DNA of 64,000 nt, taken from positions 4,619,452 to 4,683,451 of the forward strand of contig NZ_CP045369.1 of the NCBI RefSeq assembly GCF_009363535.1, written 5' to 3'. The DNA is from Microbulbifer sp. THAF38. Lineage in GTDB: Bacteria; Pseudomonadota; Gammaproteobacteria; Pseudomonadales; Cellvibrionaceae. Below are positions 43,463 through 56,150 of the stretch, one piece after another (the first letter of the stretch is position 1; each line of letters begins with the position of its first letter). The translations under genes were made by a program, and so were the position numbers. Under the pieces are notes generated by a model, which worked only from the letters and a program-made list of their open reading frames with translations, ran no database searches and was not told the origin of the DNA.

Positions 43463-44257
43463 CTAGGGCAGGTTATTGGTGATATATCCATATTTCAGCA
43501 GCCCCACAAATACCGCACCACCAAAGGTATTACCCAATGTGGCGATGACTTGAAATCGCAGTAGCTCTAACCAATCAACAACCCCCTCTCCACCAATCCA
43601 GGCACTAAAAATGGCTACGGCTCCCGCAATACAGTGGGGCAGACTTCCTAGGCCGATAACAAAGGTCACTATGGCAATAACAATGATTCGACCTATGGTG
43701 TCTGTACTGGATGAAACCAACCAACCGAGCAGCCCCATTAGCCAACCAGCCAGAATCGCCCCAAGAAACAGCGCCACATTACTATCGTCAATGAGCTTCT
43801 GCCCATAGTAATCAAACCCTTCCTGAGTAATGTTTTGACTGACCAGGGCATAACTCACCAGCATAAGCGCAAATATAAAAGCACCAGTCATATTGCCCAG
43901 ATAAATCAATCCCCAAATGCGCCCTAAATCTCGTAACCGTTGCCTTCCATCCACAACCGGAAGAATTGCCAGTGTCGTATGTTCAGTAAAAAGGTCTGTT
44001 CGACCGATAATGACCAGGATAAAACCAACGGGATAGCTCAACGACAACACAAGGTGTAAAGCTGGTTTTCCCAACTCCCCATAAAAACTACTAAACAGCG
44101 CCATCATCAAAAAAAAACTGAAGCCGATCTCCAACCCTGCGGCAACAGATGACAATAACAGCGAGCGACTCTCTCGTTCATATTCTTGCAGGCTGGCATC
44201 CATTTGCTCACGCAAGACAGCCCGCTCACTCTTAGGTTTATCGCTATCAATACTCAT
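43463..44257 (-). CDS. Formate/nitrite transporter (FNT) family channel, YfdC-like
   Basis: 264 residues, six helices as in FNT pentameric channels. A cytoplasmic N-terminal segment (about 40 residues) precedes helix 1. Motifs: SLSYPVGFILVIIGRTDLFTEHT (residues about 72-94), LGRIWGLIYLGNMTGAFIF, and GLGSLPHCIAGAVAIFSAW, where the His sits in the FNT pore position. The RTDLFTEHTTLAILPV signature is the YfdC subgroup, whose substrate has not been established. Convergent with the amidohydrolase gene. Confidence 0.9.
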   Translation of the reverse strand: MSIDSDKPKSERAVLREQMDASLQEYERESRSLLLSSVAAGLEIGFSFFLMMALFSSFYGELGKPALHLVLSLSYPVGFILVIIGRTDLFTEHTTLAILPVVDGRQRLRDLGRIWGLIYLGNMTGAFIFALMLVSYALVSQNITQEGFDYYGQKLIDDSNVALFLGAILAGWLMGLLGWLVSSSTDTIGRIIVIAIVTFVIGLGSLPHCIAGAVAIFSAWIGGEGVVDWLELLRFQVIATLGNTFGGAVFVGLLKYGYITNNLP

Positions 44258-44473
44258 TCAGTAAGAAGAAATAGATATATAGGCATCATATCGTGGAAAG
44301 AAACGTCGTATAGATAGAGTAGCTGCTTTGGAATTCAACGAGATTACTGACTAAAGCAGATGATGAATTGGCAGAGGCAAGAATAAATCCTGAGGCCTGA
44401 TCAACAATCAGAAAAAGATCATCTTCCACAGGTATATCAAATAAAGGTCATCGCGATTTAAAATCGCAACGAT

Positions 44474-44499
44474 AAAAAAGCCCTGCTAAGCAGGGCTTT
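44474..44499 (-). terminator. Rho-independent terminator of the glutathione transferase gene
   Basis: AAAGCCCTGC-TTA-GCAGGGCTTTTTT on the minus strand: 10-bp stem, 3-base loop and T run, 26 bases after the stop codon. The rest of the 44258-44473 gap holds nothing recognised. Confidence 0.9.
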
Positions 44500-44524
44500 A
44501 AAAAGTCACTAGGGTTACCTTCTG

Positions 44525-45157
44525 CTAGGCCTCGTCAACCTCTTTTAGAAGGGCTTGATCAAGAGCTTGCGCACGCTGAAAAGCCTCGCGTTTAGACAAG
44601 CGCTCCACATATTCCTGAAACTCTTTTCGCTTCTCAATAGTGCCAAATTCCATACCCCAGCCCAGTTGAGCGGCGATATAAACATCCGCAGCAGTAAATC
44701 GCTCACCTAGTATATAGGGGTTAGATTTTATCCATTCAGAGAGAGTATCCAGCGCCAATTGGTAGTTACCGTAACCAAGCATCATCTGGTTATCCGCGCT
44801 GGCTTCGTCACCAAAGATATTCTTGTTCACAATGGCCTGTTCCATGGGCCCAGCTGCAAAGAACATCCAGCGGTAATAGCTTGCTTTCTCATCATCACTC
44901 TTTGGCGCCAGTTCAGCATTACCAAAAACTTCTGACAGATAGACACAAATAGCCGCAGTTTCAGTAATGATTCTCTCACCGTGAATCAGAGTTGGCACCT
45001 TACCCATTGGATTAATCGCCAAGTATTTAGGCGTCTTCATGGGCTCACCGTACTCAAGTACTTCTGTGCGATACGATAAATCCAGCTCTTCCAACATCCA
45101 GCGCACTATACATCCACGTGACTGGGGGTTAGTGTATAAAGTCAAATTATTAGACAT
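44525..45157 (-). CDS. Glutathione S-transferase family protein
   Basis: 210 residues, cytoplasmic. N-terminal thioredoxin-like domain: LTLYTNPQSRGCIVRWMLEE with a Ser/Cys around the active-site position, then INPMGKVPTLIHGERIITET (cis-Pro and glutathione-binding Glu-Thr). C-terminal helical domain with GERFTAADVYIAAQLGW. Differs clearly from the beta-class enzyme at 11784. A strong terminator follows. Substrate not predictable. Confidence 0.9.
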   Translation of the reverse strand: MSNNLTLYTNPQSRGCIVRWMLEELDLSYRTEVLEYGEPMKTPKYLAINPMGKVPTLIHGERIITETAAICVYLSEVFGNAELAPKSDDEKASYYRWMFFAAGPMEQAIVNKNIFGDEASADNQMMLGYGNYQLALDTLSEWIKSNPYILGERFTAADVYIAAQLGWGMEFGTIEKRKEFQEYVERLSKREAFQRAQALDQALLKEVDEA

Positions 45158-45318
45158 GAATCTCTCCCTGAGAATAGGAGGTCACAGTTTAGGGGACTAT
45201 TAATTTTTTTCGAGAGTTTTTTGTGCCAATGGAAGATTAGTGACTAATATCTTCAATTAAATGAAGGGGGAGATGTAAAACTATTAAAAGATTATTACTT
45301 TCTTTTAACTCAACCCCA

Positions 45319-45753
45319 TTAGAGCCATTCCGCTAACTCCACAGTAATATATTCTGGTCCTTCAATATACACCAACTTTCTATGTAAGTACTCCATAATA
45401 TGACTGCGAATCTTAATACCATTTTTTCTCAAATGATCAACAGCCAACTCAATATTTTCGACCTTGAAGCAGAGATGGTTGTATCCAGGACGCGCTAGAT
45501 TCGATATTTTTGGATCGGAGAATATTTTTGGGTTTCTATAATGCAGCAATTGAATCTCAAACCTTGGTTCAGCGCCCTTTAACACCATGGTTAAGTGATC
45601 AGCTTCTATATCGGGTACATCCATATATTTGGCAACTTCCTCCCCTGAAATAACATCAGTTATTTTCAACTCAAAGTCGAGCAACTCAAAAAAATGCTTG
45701 CTTCTCTCTAAATCTGTAACTGCAATCGTGACGTGATCGGGATTTTTCACCAT
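45319..45753 (-). CDS. VOC superfamily (glyoxalase/dioxygenase fold) protein
   Basis: 144 residues forming one pair of beta-alpha-beta-beta-beta modules. HVTIAVTDLERSKHFFELL begins module one with a metal-ligand His (His7); NHLCFKVENIELAVDHLRKN begins module two with a second His; VYIEGPEYITVELAEWL supplies the terminal Glu ligand. These positions match metal-dependent glyoxalase I/dioxygenase-like proteins, but the substrate is unknown. It ends 161 bases before the glutathione transferase start. Confidence 0.88.
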   Translation of the reverse strand: MVKNPDHVTIAVTDLERSKHFFELLDFELKITDVISGEEVAKYMDVPDIEADHLTMVLKGAEPRFEIQLLHYRNPKIFSDPKISNLARPGYNHLCFKVENIELAVDHLRKNGIKIRSHIMEYLHRKLVYIEGPEYITVELAEWL

Positions 45754-45773
45754 CGGAAAACTCTCGTAATAAA

Positions 45774-46763
45774 TTATCTATCTCTGGATATTGCCCTACC
45801 CATTTTCTCATATTCATTGCGTAATACGGGTATATTTTCAATTCCAATATAAGTTTCTGTGTGCTCTACAAATCCTTTCCAGTGGAATGGGAAAACCACT
45901 TCTACTTTTGAGTGAGAAACCGCAAAATTGTAAGCCTGTCTAGCTCGTAAAAGAAGTTCCGTTACTGATAAAGTCTCGTAACCACTATTAGTTGTCTTGA
46001 ACCCTCTAGGAATTAAATAATATTTAGCATCCATGTGCTGGGTTTTATGCATCAATTTTTCAACAATCTTATTTTGAAAATTCACACCATAATAATAATC
46101 AACTCCAAATAAATTAAAATTTTCAGGAACAATTAACTGAAATCTCGCTTGACTCACCGTGTTATGTGTAAAAGTAATTGCCAACTTTGCCGTAGGGAAG
46201 TCTTTCTTTATCAGCGCTCCAATTTCTTCAAAGTAGAGTTTTAATTCTTTATCAGGCAAAGAAGAGCGTTGAAAAGGTTCATCCAGTGGATCAAAGGCGT
46301 AAATAATATCTTTAAAGGGCAGTAATTGATGCCTAGCTCTTTCCCACCGCTCTCGGTAATCTTCCTGTTTATTCTTGCCAAAATCCTTAAAAAAAATTGG
46401 AGCCAGTGCCACCCAGATCTTTAACCCGTGTCTCCTGGCGACCTCCATCAGGTCTATGTCAAAACACCAAACATCTACAAATGTAGAGAATTTTGCTACC
46501 TCTGGAATATCATCTTCATCCCAGCCCGAGTGATAAAAACCAAATTCTTTTAAATGACTCGGCACATGGTTCTTTTTAGGAACAATTCCTGTCACAAAAA
46601 TATTCCCTGGAATAATTATAGGCTTGGTCTCTCTGAGGTATTCAGCAGGAGTATGGTAGGTATAGAACTGAGAGTGGCTATCCATTGACCAGGACAGCAT
46701 AAGACACATCAAAAAAGCCGCAAGTTTTTGAAAAGAGGCCTGATACAACCTTATAAAAAACAT
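45774..46763 (-). CDS. Exported protein, possible glycoside-hydrolase-like TIM barrel
   Basis: 329 residues with an N-terminal hydrophobic signal (KLAAFLMCLMLSWSMDSHS). The body has alternating strands and helices: FVDVWCFDIDLMEVARRHGL then KIWVALAPIFF, IIYAFDPLDEPF (near residue 155), AKLAITFTHNTV, NLFGVDYYYG, VEVVFPFHWKGF. The spacing and the DEP motif at a strand end resemble the acid/base strand of clan A glycoside hydrolases (usually NEP). No family could be assigned, and the second catalytic Glu is unclear. Precedes the VOC gene by 20 bases, perhaps cotranscribed. Confidence 0.65.
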   Translation of the reverse strand: MFFIRLYQASFQKLAAFLMCLMLSWSMDSHSQFYTYHTPAEYLRETKPIIIPGNIFVTGIVPKKNHVPSHLKEFGFYHSGWDEDDIPEVAKFSTFVDVWCFDIDLMEVARRHGLKIWVALAPIFFKDFGKNKQEDYRERWERARHQLLPFKDIIYAFDPLDEPFQRSSLPDKELKLYFEEIGALIKKDFPTAKLAITFTHNTVSQARFQLIVPENFNLFGVDYYYGVNFQNKIVEKLMHKTQHMDAKYYLIPRGFKTTNSGYETLSVTELLLRARQAYNFAVSHSKVEVVFPFHWKGFVEHTETYIGIENIPVLRNEYEKMGRAISRDR

Positions 46764-46880
46764 AAATCAGCGCCATTTTTAATTGATGGAATACATTTAG
46801 CTTGATCAACCAACATCCAGTATAGAAAGGCGCGGAGATGAGATAGGGAGATTGTGGGGAAACAGCGTATTCAAGAAATA

Positions 46881-46909
46881 AAAAAAAAGCAGCCGAAGCT
46901 GCTTTTTTT
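46881..46909 (-). terminator. Rho-independent terminator of the atp operon
   Basis: GCAGC-TTCG-GCTGC with flanking A and T runs (minus-strand read), 38 bases beyond the atpC stop. UUCG tetraloop and eight Ts make it a strong site; it marks the end of the ATP synthase transcript. Confidence 0.93.
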
Positions 46910-46946
46910 GTCGCCAAAAACAGGCCTTACAAACTGTAAGAACTGC

Positions 46947-47366
46947 TTACTTGCCGGCCGCCTTGCGGATTGCCTGCAGGGTGCGCAGACGCGCCTCGGC
47001 TTCGGCCAGTTGGGCTGAGATACGCGCATAATCGACTTCAGAGGGCGCTTTGTGCAGGGCGTGTTCCGCTTCTTCGCGGGCCTTCTGCGCAGCTTCCTCA
47101 TCGATTTCACGCTCGGCTACATCCGCGAGGATGGTAACCATGTTCGGCTGAACTTCGGCGTAGCCACCGCTGACGAACAGTACTTCCTCTTCACCACCGG
47201 GCTTGATGATGCGTACCGGACCGGGCTTCAGGGCGGTTAGCAGTTGCGCGTGGCCGTAGGAGAGACCCAGCTCACCTTCGATACCACTCACAATCACCAT
47301 CTGCACCAGTCCGGAGAAGAGAGACTGCTCGGCGCTGACAATGTCACAATGTACTGTCATGGCCAT
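46947..47366 (-). CDS. atpC: F1Fo ATP synthase epsilon subunit
   Basis: Central-stalk subunit of F1, 139 residues, regulating ATPase activity. N-terminal beta sandwich ([59 protein letters not shown]) and C-terminal two-helix domain ([24 protein letters not shown]). Last gene of the operon, 18 bases after atpD, followed by a terminator. Confidence 0.97.
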   Translation of the reverse strand: MAMTVHCDIVSAEQSLFSGLVQMVIVSGIEGELGLSYGHAQLLTALKPGPVRIIKPGGEEEVLFVSGGYAEVQPNMVTILADVAEREIDEEAAQKAREEAEHALHKAPSEVDYARISAQLAEAEARLRTLQAIRKAAGK

Positions 47367-47384
47367 AGTATATGCCTCTCTGGC

Positions 47385-48815
<1,431 letters not shown>

Positions 48816-48847
48816 CTAGGCTGACCATTACTGCTAGGGGCAGCGGA

Positions 48848-49708
48848 TTAAACCGCCGCCGCACCGCCGACAATTTCGGACAGTTCCTGGGTAATGGCCG
48901 CCTGGCGCGCCTTGTTGTAGACAAGCTGCAACTGATCGATCAGCTCACCGGCGTTATCGGTGGCGCTCTTCATCGCGATCATACGCGCTGCCTGCTCACA
49001 GGCTTTGTTTTCAACTACTGCCTGGTATACCTGAGACTCGATATAGCGAGCCAGCAATCCATCCAGCAATTCAACCGGATCCGGCTCGTAGAGGTAGTCC
49101 CACTCGTGCATGAGCTTTTCATCTTCGTCCTTCGGCAGCGGCAGCAATTGCTCGACCCGCGGCTTCTGCGACATGGTGTTGATAAACTCGTTGGATACCA
49201 GGAACAGGCGATCGATATCGCCTTCTGCGTAACGGTCCAGCATTACTTTTACTGAGCCAATCAGCCGGTTGGCCTGGGGCGCATCGCCCAGGTCGCGAAC
49301 CGCTGCGACAACCTTGCTGCCGATGGCATTGAAGAAACTGGCCGCCTTGTTACCTACCGCGCAGACTTCTACGTCAACGCCTTTTTCGGACCACGCCTGC
49401 ATCTCGCGGATAGCAGCTTTGAACATATTGACGTTCAGGCCGCCACAGAGACCGCGGTCAGTGGATACCAGGATAAAACCGACCCGCTTGGCCTCACGCT
49501 CCTGCAGGTAAATATGCTGGTACTCGGCCGAAGCGTTGGCGACGTGGCCGATCACTGCGCGTATGCGCTGGGCGTAGGGACGCCCCAGTGCCATGCGATC
49601 CTGAGCCCTGCGCATCTTACTGGCTGCAACCATTTCCATTGCGGCAGTAATTTTTTGCGTGCTCTTGATGCTGGCAATTTTTGTGCGTACTTCTTTTCCG
49701 CCTGCCAT
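48848..49708 (-). CDS. atpG: F1Fo ATP synthase gamma subunit
   Basis: Rotor shaft of F1, 286 residues. N-terminal helix [20 protein letters not shown] and C-terminal helix [20 protein letters not shown] form the coiled coil; [16 protein letters not shown] is the conserved Rossmann-like strand. Located 59 bases before atpD; ATG with AAGGT-like site upstream. Confidence 0.97.
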   Translation of the reverse strand: MAGGKEVRTKIASIKSTQKITAAMEMVAASKMRRAQDRMALGRPYAQRIRAVIGHVANASAEYQHIYLQEREAKRVGFILVSTDRGLCGGLNVNMFKAAIREMQAWSEKGVDVEVCAVGNKAASFFNAIGSKVVAAVRDLGDAPQANRLIGSVKVMLDRYAEGDIDRLFLVSNEFINTMSQKPRVEQLLPLPKDEDEKLMHEWDYLYEPDPVELLDGLLARYIESQVYQAVVENKACEQAARMIAMKSATDNAGELIDQLQLVYNKARQAAITQELSEIVGGAAAV

Positions 49709-49785
49709 AGTGATTTACCTTGTTCGCTGGAAGTTAGATTCCGAAAGAGCGGCAATGCCGCTCTTTCGCGCTCTCCAGGGAGTTC

Positions 49786-51330
49786 TTACCAGCTGCTAGT
49801 AGCGACGAACTTCTCGATAGCCGCTTTGAAAGCTGCGTCGATTTCGTCGTTGTAGTTACCAGTCGCGTTCACTTTCTCCATCAGCTCTGCGTGTTCGCTG
49901 TTCATATAAGCGAGCAGGGCGGCTTCGAAATCGAGAACCTTGGCAACTTCTACTTCTTTCAGGTAACCCTTGTCAGCGGCGTAAACGGAAACAGCCATGT
50001 CCGCGATAGACAGCGGAGAGTACTGCTTCTGCTTCATCAGCTCGGTTACGCGCTCACCGTGATCCAGCTGGGCCTTGGTGGCTTCGTCCAGGTCAGAGGC
50101 AAACTGGGAGAATGCCGCCAGTTCGCGGTACTGGGCCAGAGCGGTACGGATACCACCGGACAGCTTTTTGATCACCTTGGTCTGCGCTGCACCACCTACA
50201 CGGGATACGGAGATACCCGGGTTGATCGCAGGGCGGATACCGGAGTTGAACAGATCGGTCTCGAGGAAGATCTGGCCATCGGTAATGGAAATCACGTTGG
50301 TCGGTACGAACGCGGATACGTCACCGGCCTGGGTTTCGATGATCGGCAGGGCGGTCAGAGAGCCGGTCTTGCCTTTCACTTCACCATTGGTGAACTTCTC
50401 TACGTAGTCGGCGTTTACACGCGCGGCGCGCTCCAGCAGACGGGAGTGCAAGTAGAAAACGTCACCGGGGTAGGCTTCACGTCCGGGCGGACGCTTCAGC
50501 AGCAGGGAGATCTGACGGTAGGCCCAAGCCTGCTTGGTCAGGTCATCGTATACAATCAGGGCGTCTTCACCGCGGTCGCGGAAGTACTCACCCATGGTAC
50601 AGCCGACGTAGGGAGCCAGGAACTGCATCGCTGCCGGATCGGCGGCGCCAGCGGCGACTACGATGGTGTGGTCCATAGCGCCGTGCTCTTCGAGCTTGCG
50701 CACTACGTTGGCAATAGAGGACTGCTTCTGGCCCACGGCAACGTAGATACACTTAACGCCGGTGCCTTTCTGGTTGATGATGGCGTCGATCGCCACAGCA
50801 GTCTTACCGATCTGGCGGTCACCGATGATCAGCTCACGCTGGCCACGGCCGATCGGGATCATGGTATCAACCGCTTTCAAACCGGTTTGTACAGGCTGGT
50901 CAACGGACTGACGGGCGATAACGCCGGGCGCTACCTTTTCTACCGCGTCGGTCAGCTTGTTGTTCAGCGGGCCCTTGCCGTCGATCGGGTTACCCAGCGC
51001 GTCTACAACGCGGCCGAGCAGTTCCGGACCAACCGGGGTTTCCAGGATACGGCCGGTACAACGACACTTCTGACCTTCGGCCAGAGATTTGTAGTCGCCC
51101 AGGATTACAGCACCAACGGAGTCGCGCTCCAGGTTCAGCGCCATACCGTAAACGCCGCCTTCGAACTCGATCATCTCACCGTACATCACGTCGGCCAGGC
51201 CGTGGATGCGGATGATGCCGTCGGATACGGAAACAATGGTGCCCTCATTTTGGGCTTCAGTGCTCACATCGAGATTTTCGATGCGGCTCTTGATGATTTC
51301 ACTGATCTCAGAGGGATTCAGTTGCTGCAT
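49786..51330 (-). CDS. atpA: F1Fo ATP synthase alpha subunit
   Basis: Non-catalytic nucleotide-binding subunit of F1, 514 residues. N-terminal [20 protein letters not shown]; Walker [16 protein letters not shown] (near residue 170); arginine finger region [18 protein letters not shown]-terminal [20 protein letters not shown]. Normal length and context within the operon. Confidence 0.98.
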   Translation of the reverse strand: MQQLNPSEISEIIKSRIENLDVSTEAQNEGTIVSVSDGIIRIHGLADVMYGEMIEFEGGVYGMALNLERDSVGAVILGDYKSLAEGQKCRCTGRILETPVGPELLGRVVDALGNPIDGKGPLNNKLTDAVEKVAPGVIARQSVDQPVQTGLKAVDTMIPIGRGQRELIIGDRQIGKTAVAIDAIINQKGTGVKCIYVAVGQKQSSIANVVRKLEEHGAMDHTIVVAAGAADPAAMQFLAPYVGCTMGEYFRDRGEDALIVYDDLTKQAWAYRQISLLLKRPPGREAYPGDVFYLHSRLLERAARVNADYVEKFTNGEVKGKTGSLTALPIIETQAGDVSAFVPTNVISITDGQIFLETDLFNSGIRPAINPGISVSRVGGAAQTKVIKKLSGGIRTALAQYRELAAFSQFASDLDEATKAQLDHGERVTELMKQKQYSPLSIADMAVSVYAADKGYLKEVEVAKVLDFEAALLAYMNSEHAELMEKVNATGNYNDEIDAAFKAAIEKFVATSSW

Positions 51331-51379
51331 GCTCTGTTCCTCAAGTCCCCCGCCGGCTGACGCCGACGGGGAGAGTAAT

Positions 51380-51916
51380 TTAGGAGTTCATCGCCTCGGC
51401 GAGCTTGGCCAGACGTCCGCGTACGGAACCGTCGATGACTGTATCACCGGCACGGATGATCGCGCCGCCCAGCAGGCTCTCGTCCACCGAGCTGTGCAGA
51501 TGTATTTCGCGTTCAAACTTCGCGCTGAGCTTCTGGCTCAGCGCTTGCGCCTGTGCATCGCTCAGGGCTTGCGCGGAAACAACTTCCACCTCGAGGGTGG
51601 CTTCCGCCTGCGCTTTCAGCTCTTCGAACAGCTCGGAAATTTCCGGCAGCAGCTGCAGGCGGTGGTTTTCCGCCAGCAACCGGATGAAGTTCTTTCCGTG
51701 CTCGCCGAGCTCGTCTGAACAGATCGACAGGAATTTATCTGCGCGCTCTTCACTGGTGAGCTGTGGGTTATCCAGCAGCTCACGCACTTTTTCGTTCTGG
51801 CTGACCGCCGCCGCGGTTTCCAGCGCAGCGCTCCAACCACCGAGGTTGGAGGCTTGCTGCGCATAGGCAAATGCGGCTTTAGCGTAGGGCCGGGCCAGTG
51901 TGCTGAGTTCCGCCAT
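51380..51916 (-). CDS. atpH: F1Fo ATP synthase delta subunit
   Basis: Peripheral-stalk subunit linking F1 to the b subunits, 178 residues. Begins [19 protein letters not shown], the conserved OSCP/delta start, and ends with [20 protein letters not shown], the family signature. The start is 12 bases after the atpF stop. Confidence 0.97.
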   Translation of the reverse strand: MAELSTLARPYAKAAFAYAQQASNLGGWSAALETAAAVSQNEKVRELLDNPQLTSEERADKFLSICSDELGEHGKNFIRLLAENHRLQLLPEISELFEELKAQAEATLEVEVVSAQALSDAQAQALSQKLSAKFEREIHLHSSVDESLLGGAIIRAGDTVIDGSVRGRLAKLAEAMNS

Positions 51917-51928
51917 GGGGTTCCTCGC

Positions 51929-52399
51929 TTACAGCTCGGCTGCCAGTTTGTCGATCAGGTCGTCGTGCGCCTTAGCGTCGATATTGACCGCGAGAATCTT
52001 CTCCGCACCCAGGACAGACAGGTCTGCCACACGGCTGCGCAGTTGCTCTTTAGCGCGATTCACTTCTTGGTCGATCTCAGCTTTGGCCGCAGCTTTCAGG
52101 CGGTCGCCCTCAGCATGCGCAGACTGCTTTGCTTCATCGATGATCTGATTGGCGCGTTTGTTGGCGCCATCGATAATCTCGCTCGCCTGATCTTTGGCTT
52201 CTTTCAGCTGCTCGGCAGCTTTACGCTTGGCCAGTTCCAGGTCTTTCTGCGCGTGTTCGGCGTCAGCAAGACCATCTGCGATCTTTTTCTCACGCTCTTT
52301 CATCACGCCCAAAAGTGGCGGCCAAACAAACTTCCAGCAAAACCAGACGAAAAACAGGAATGTGATCGACTGGCCGATTAGAGTCAGGTTGATATTCAC
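51929..52399 (-). CDS. atpF: F1Fo ATP synthase b subunit
   Basis: Peripheral-stalk subunit, 156 residues. One N-terminal membrane helix ([20 protein letters not shown]) followed by a long charged helix ([20 protein letters not shown]...) that dimerises as a coiled coil. Typical length for the single-b gammaproteobacterial enzyme. Confidence 0.97.
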   Translation of the reverse strand: MNINLTLIGQSITFLFFVWFCWKFVWPPLLGVMKEREKKIADGLADAEHAQKDLELAKRKAAEQLKEAKDQASEIIDGANKRANQIIDEAKQSAHAEGDRLKAAAKAEIDQEVNRAKEQLRSRVADLSVLGAEKILAVNIDAKAHDDLIDKLAAEL

Positions 52400-52451
52400 A
52401 CCGACACCTCTTGCTCTTTAAATAGGGTTAAGGGCAATTGGAACGGCGTAA

Positions 52452-52748
<297 letters not shown>

Positions 52749-52758
52749 TTAAAAAAAC

Positions 52759-53691
<933 letters not shown>

Positions 53692-53734
53692 TCAACAATC
53701 GTAAAAGTAAGAATTCTTTTTTCTTATCCGCCGG

Positions 53735-54097
53735 CTAGCGGACCATGCGCGCCACCATAATCCACTGCACGATTACACAGAGGACGTAGCTGATAAAAAG
53801 CGCTGCCGCATTCAGCGGCTTGACGGTGGCAAAAACTGCCGCAAAACCCGCCATGGTCAATATAAATTTGCCGGTTTCCGCGCGGTAGAAATTGCCTACC
53901 ACGCGATGGGCCGCGCGCGCACCGCTATCGCGAAAGGCGCGCCTGCCAAAATATGCTCCGGGCAGTGCGCACAGGGCACCACCAATAAATACAGAGAGCG
54001 CCGTCACCGGTTTGCCACTCAAGTGCAGTACCGCACTGGCCAGCGATACCAGCAGAAGCTGTACCGCGGCAATTCGTAATACCGGGGGTTTAGTCAT
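53735..54097 (-). CDS. atpI: ATP synthase subunit I
   Basis: Small accessory membrane protein at the head of the atp operon, 120 residues from the ATG at 54097 (an upstream frame adds 30 unlikely residues). Four hydrophobic segments: LRIAAVQLLLVSLASAVL, ALSVFIGGALCALPGAYFG, FILTMAGFAAVFATV, ALFISYVLCVIVQWIMVARM. AtpI assists c-ring assembly or Mg2+ supply in other bacteria. Fits the family by position and topology. Confidence 0.9.
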   Translation of the reverse strand: MTKPPVLRIAAVQLLLVSLASAVLHLSGKPVTALSVFIGGALCALPGAYFGRRAFRDSGARAAHRVVGNFYRAETGKFILTMAGFAAVFATVKPLNAAALFISYVLCVIVQWIMVARMVR

Positions 54098-54299
54098 AGA
54101 CGGGATAAGCCGACTTTTTTTGCGCTGTCCGCCCAAAATTTGGGCGTGCGAATTATGCTGCAACAGCATCGCCGATTCAACCGGCAAATGTCGTCAACTT
54201 ATTTGATTTTCGGGAGGTTTTGGGTGGAATGGCTCGGCGCAGTGAGTATTTGCCAACAGTTATTGCGCGCGCCACTAGGGCGCGCATTTCGCCAAGGCC

Positions 54300-55202
54300 T
54301 CAATCCTCGGCGTAACCCAGGTGGGCGAGGATTCCATCCAGCTCTTCCAGGTTGGTGAATTTCAGCACCAGGCGACCATTGCCCTTTTCGTTGTGATCGA
54401 TAGATACGGGCACACCGACCTTTTCCGCCAGGCGCTCGGTAAGACGGCGGATATTGGGATCGGGCTTGGGTTTTTCCGCTGCCGGGGTGGCCGGCTGTTG
54501 CAGGCGACGCACCAGCGCTTCTGTTTGTCGCACAGTGAGGCTGCGCTCGACAACCTGACGTGCGGCAGAACGCTGGGTGGCACCGGAGAGACCGAGCAGC
54601 GCCTTGGCGTGTCCCAGCTCCAGGTCGCCGCGCTCGAGAAAAGTACGCACTTCTTCACTGAGGCTCAACAAACGCAGTAGGTTGGTCACAGCGGTACGGG
54701 ATTTACCCACTGCATCGGCCACTTCCTGCTGGGTCAGCTTGAATTCATCCTGTAGGCGCTTGAGGGCTACGGCTTCCTCCACCGGGTTCAGGTCTTCGCG
54801 CTGAATATTCTCGATCAGCGCCATGGCGATAGCGGCTTCATCGGAGACACTGCGCACTATTGCCGGCACCTTTTCCAACCCGGCCAACTGGGCAGCGCGC
54901 CAGCGCCGTTCACCGGCGATAATCTCGTAACTCTGCTCACCAATGCCGCGTACGACAATCGGCTGCATAATGCCCTGGGCACGAATGGAGTCCGCCAGCT
55001 CCTGCAGGGATTCCTGTGGAAAATCCCGGCGCGGCTGATAGCGACCGCGCTGCAAAAACTCGATCGGTAGCTCTTTCAACACTCCATCGGCTACAGCAGC
55101 TTCAGTTTCCGTGTCACTGGTTACCTCGGCAATCGCGCTGCTGGCGTTATTGCTGATCAGGTGGGATAAACCCCGTCCCAGTCCTTTGCGCTTCGCGGCC
55201 AT
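54300..55202 (-). CDS. parB: Chromosome partitioning protein ParB
   Basis: 300 residues. N-terminal nuclease-like CTPase region with LQRGRYQPRRDF, GIMQPIVVR and GERRWRAAQLAGLEKVPAIV (Box motifs near residues 50-110); central HTH KLTQQEVADAVGKSRTAVTN that reads parS; C-terminal dimerisation domain (NGRLVLKFTNLEELDGIL). Downstream of parA with 12 bases between. With ParA it segregates newly replicated origins; consistent with the oriC-proximal location. No parS consensus was noticed nearby by eye. Confidence 0.97.
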   Translation of the reverse strand: MAAKRKGLGRGLSHLISNNASSAIAEVTSDTETEAAVADGVLKELPIEFLQRGRYQPRRDFPQESLQELADSIRAQGIMQPIVVRGIGEQSYEIIAGERRWRAAQLAGLEKVPAIVRSVSDEAAIAMALIENIQREDLNPVEEAVALKRLQDEFKLTQQEVADAVGKSRTAVTNLLRLLSLSEEVRTFLERGDLELGHAKALLGLSGATQRSAARQVVERSLTVRQTEALVRRLQQPATPAAEKPKPDPNIRRLTERLAEKVGVPVSIDHNEKGNGRLVLKFTNLEELDGILAHLGYAED

Positions 55203-55214
55203 AGTAATTACCCC

Positions 55215-56024
55215 TTATACCGCTTCCGCCACAGGGCGGGTTTTCTTGTTGGAAGATTGGCTGGCGGGATGGCGGCGATTGATTTCGCAAGCCAACGCCA
55301 GGTAAGCGATAGCCCCCTTAGAGTGGCGATCGTAATCCAACGCCGGTTTACCAAAACTGGGCGCTTCCGCCAGGCGCACATTACGCGGAATACAGGTGCG
55401 GTACAGACGATCGCCAAAGAACTCCTGCAACTGCGCCGACACCTCACTGGTGAGGCTGTTGCGCGGGTCGTACATGGTGCGCAGGATACCCTCGATTTTC
55501 AGGTCTGGATTGGCAGCCTGTTGAATCTGAGTGATGGTATCGACCAGCGCCGAAAGGCCTTCCAGCGCGTAGTATTCGCACTGCATAGGAATTAACACGC
55601 CGTGAGCCGCACAGAGGGCGTTCACTGTGAGCATATTCAAAGACGGCGGGCAGTCGATAACCACGTAATCGTAGCGACTGACGACTGTGGCAAGAGCATT
55701 GCGCAAACGGGACTCGCGCCCCTCCAGATTGAGTAACTCCACCTCTGCCGCAGACAAATCGCCGTTGCCGGGGATTAAATCAAACCCACTTTCTGTGGAG
55801 ACAATGACCTGCTCCACAGGCAATTCAGCGGCCAGCACATCGTAGCCGGACACCTGCAGGTCACTTTTATCCACACCACTGCCCATGGTGGCATTGCCCT
55901 GGGGATCCAGGTCGATCAGCAATACGCGCCGCTTGTTGGCAACCAAAGATGCGGCCAGGTTGACGCAGGTAGTGGTCTTACCAACCCCGCCTTTCTGGTT
56001 GGCCACAGCAAATATCTTGCTCAA
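55215..56024 (-). CDS. parA: Chromosome partitioning ATPase ParA (Soj)
   Basis: Walker-type DNA-binding ATPase of chromosome segregation, 269 residues. Deviant Walker A NQKGGVGKTTTCVNLAA (residues 9-25), Walker A' VLLIDLDPQGNATMGSG, Walker B YDYVVIDCPPSLNMLT, and VNTITQIQ-like VDTITQIQQAAN. Short N-terminus without HTH, as in chromosomal ParA. Operon with parB. Confidence 0.97.
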   Translation of the reverse strand: MSKIFAVANQKGGVGKTTTCVNLAASLVANKRRVLLIDLDPQGNATMGSGVDKSDLQVSGYDVLAAELPVEQVIVSTESGFDLIPGNGDLSAAEVELLNLEGRESRLRNALATVVSRYDYVVIDCPPSLNMLTVNALCAAHGVLIPMQCEYYALEGLSALVDTITQIQQAANPDLKIEGILRTMYDPRNSLTSEVSAQLQEFFGDRLYRTCIPRNVRLAEAPSFGKPALDYDRHSKGAIAYLALACEINRRHPASQSSNKKTRPVAEAV

Positions 56025-56150
56025 GATTCTTGTCCTTTGTTGTTTGCGGGTGCGATTGCCCCGACGCCGGTTCGGCTTCTGGCCACGGCTAATGAGCTCC
56101 CAGGAACGGGAAAGCTATATGGCGGGTGATAAACCCACCAAATTATTCAA

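Noticed and set aside
49891..51360. Plus-strand open frame of 489 codons opposite atpA
   Set aside because: Shadow of the highly conserved atpA; product resembles no real protein.
54188..56150. parS centromere sites near parAB
   Set aside because: No sequence close to TGTTTCACGTGAAACA was noticed by eye; a computed scan would be needed.
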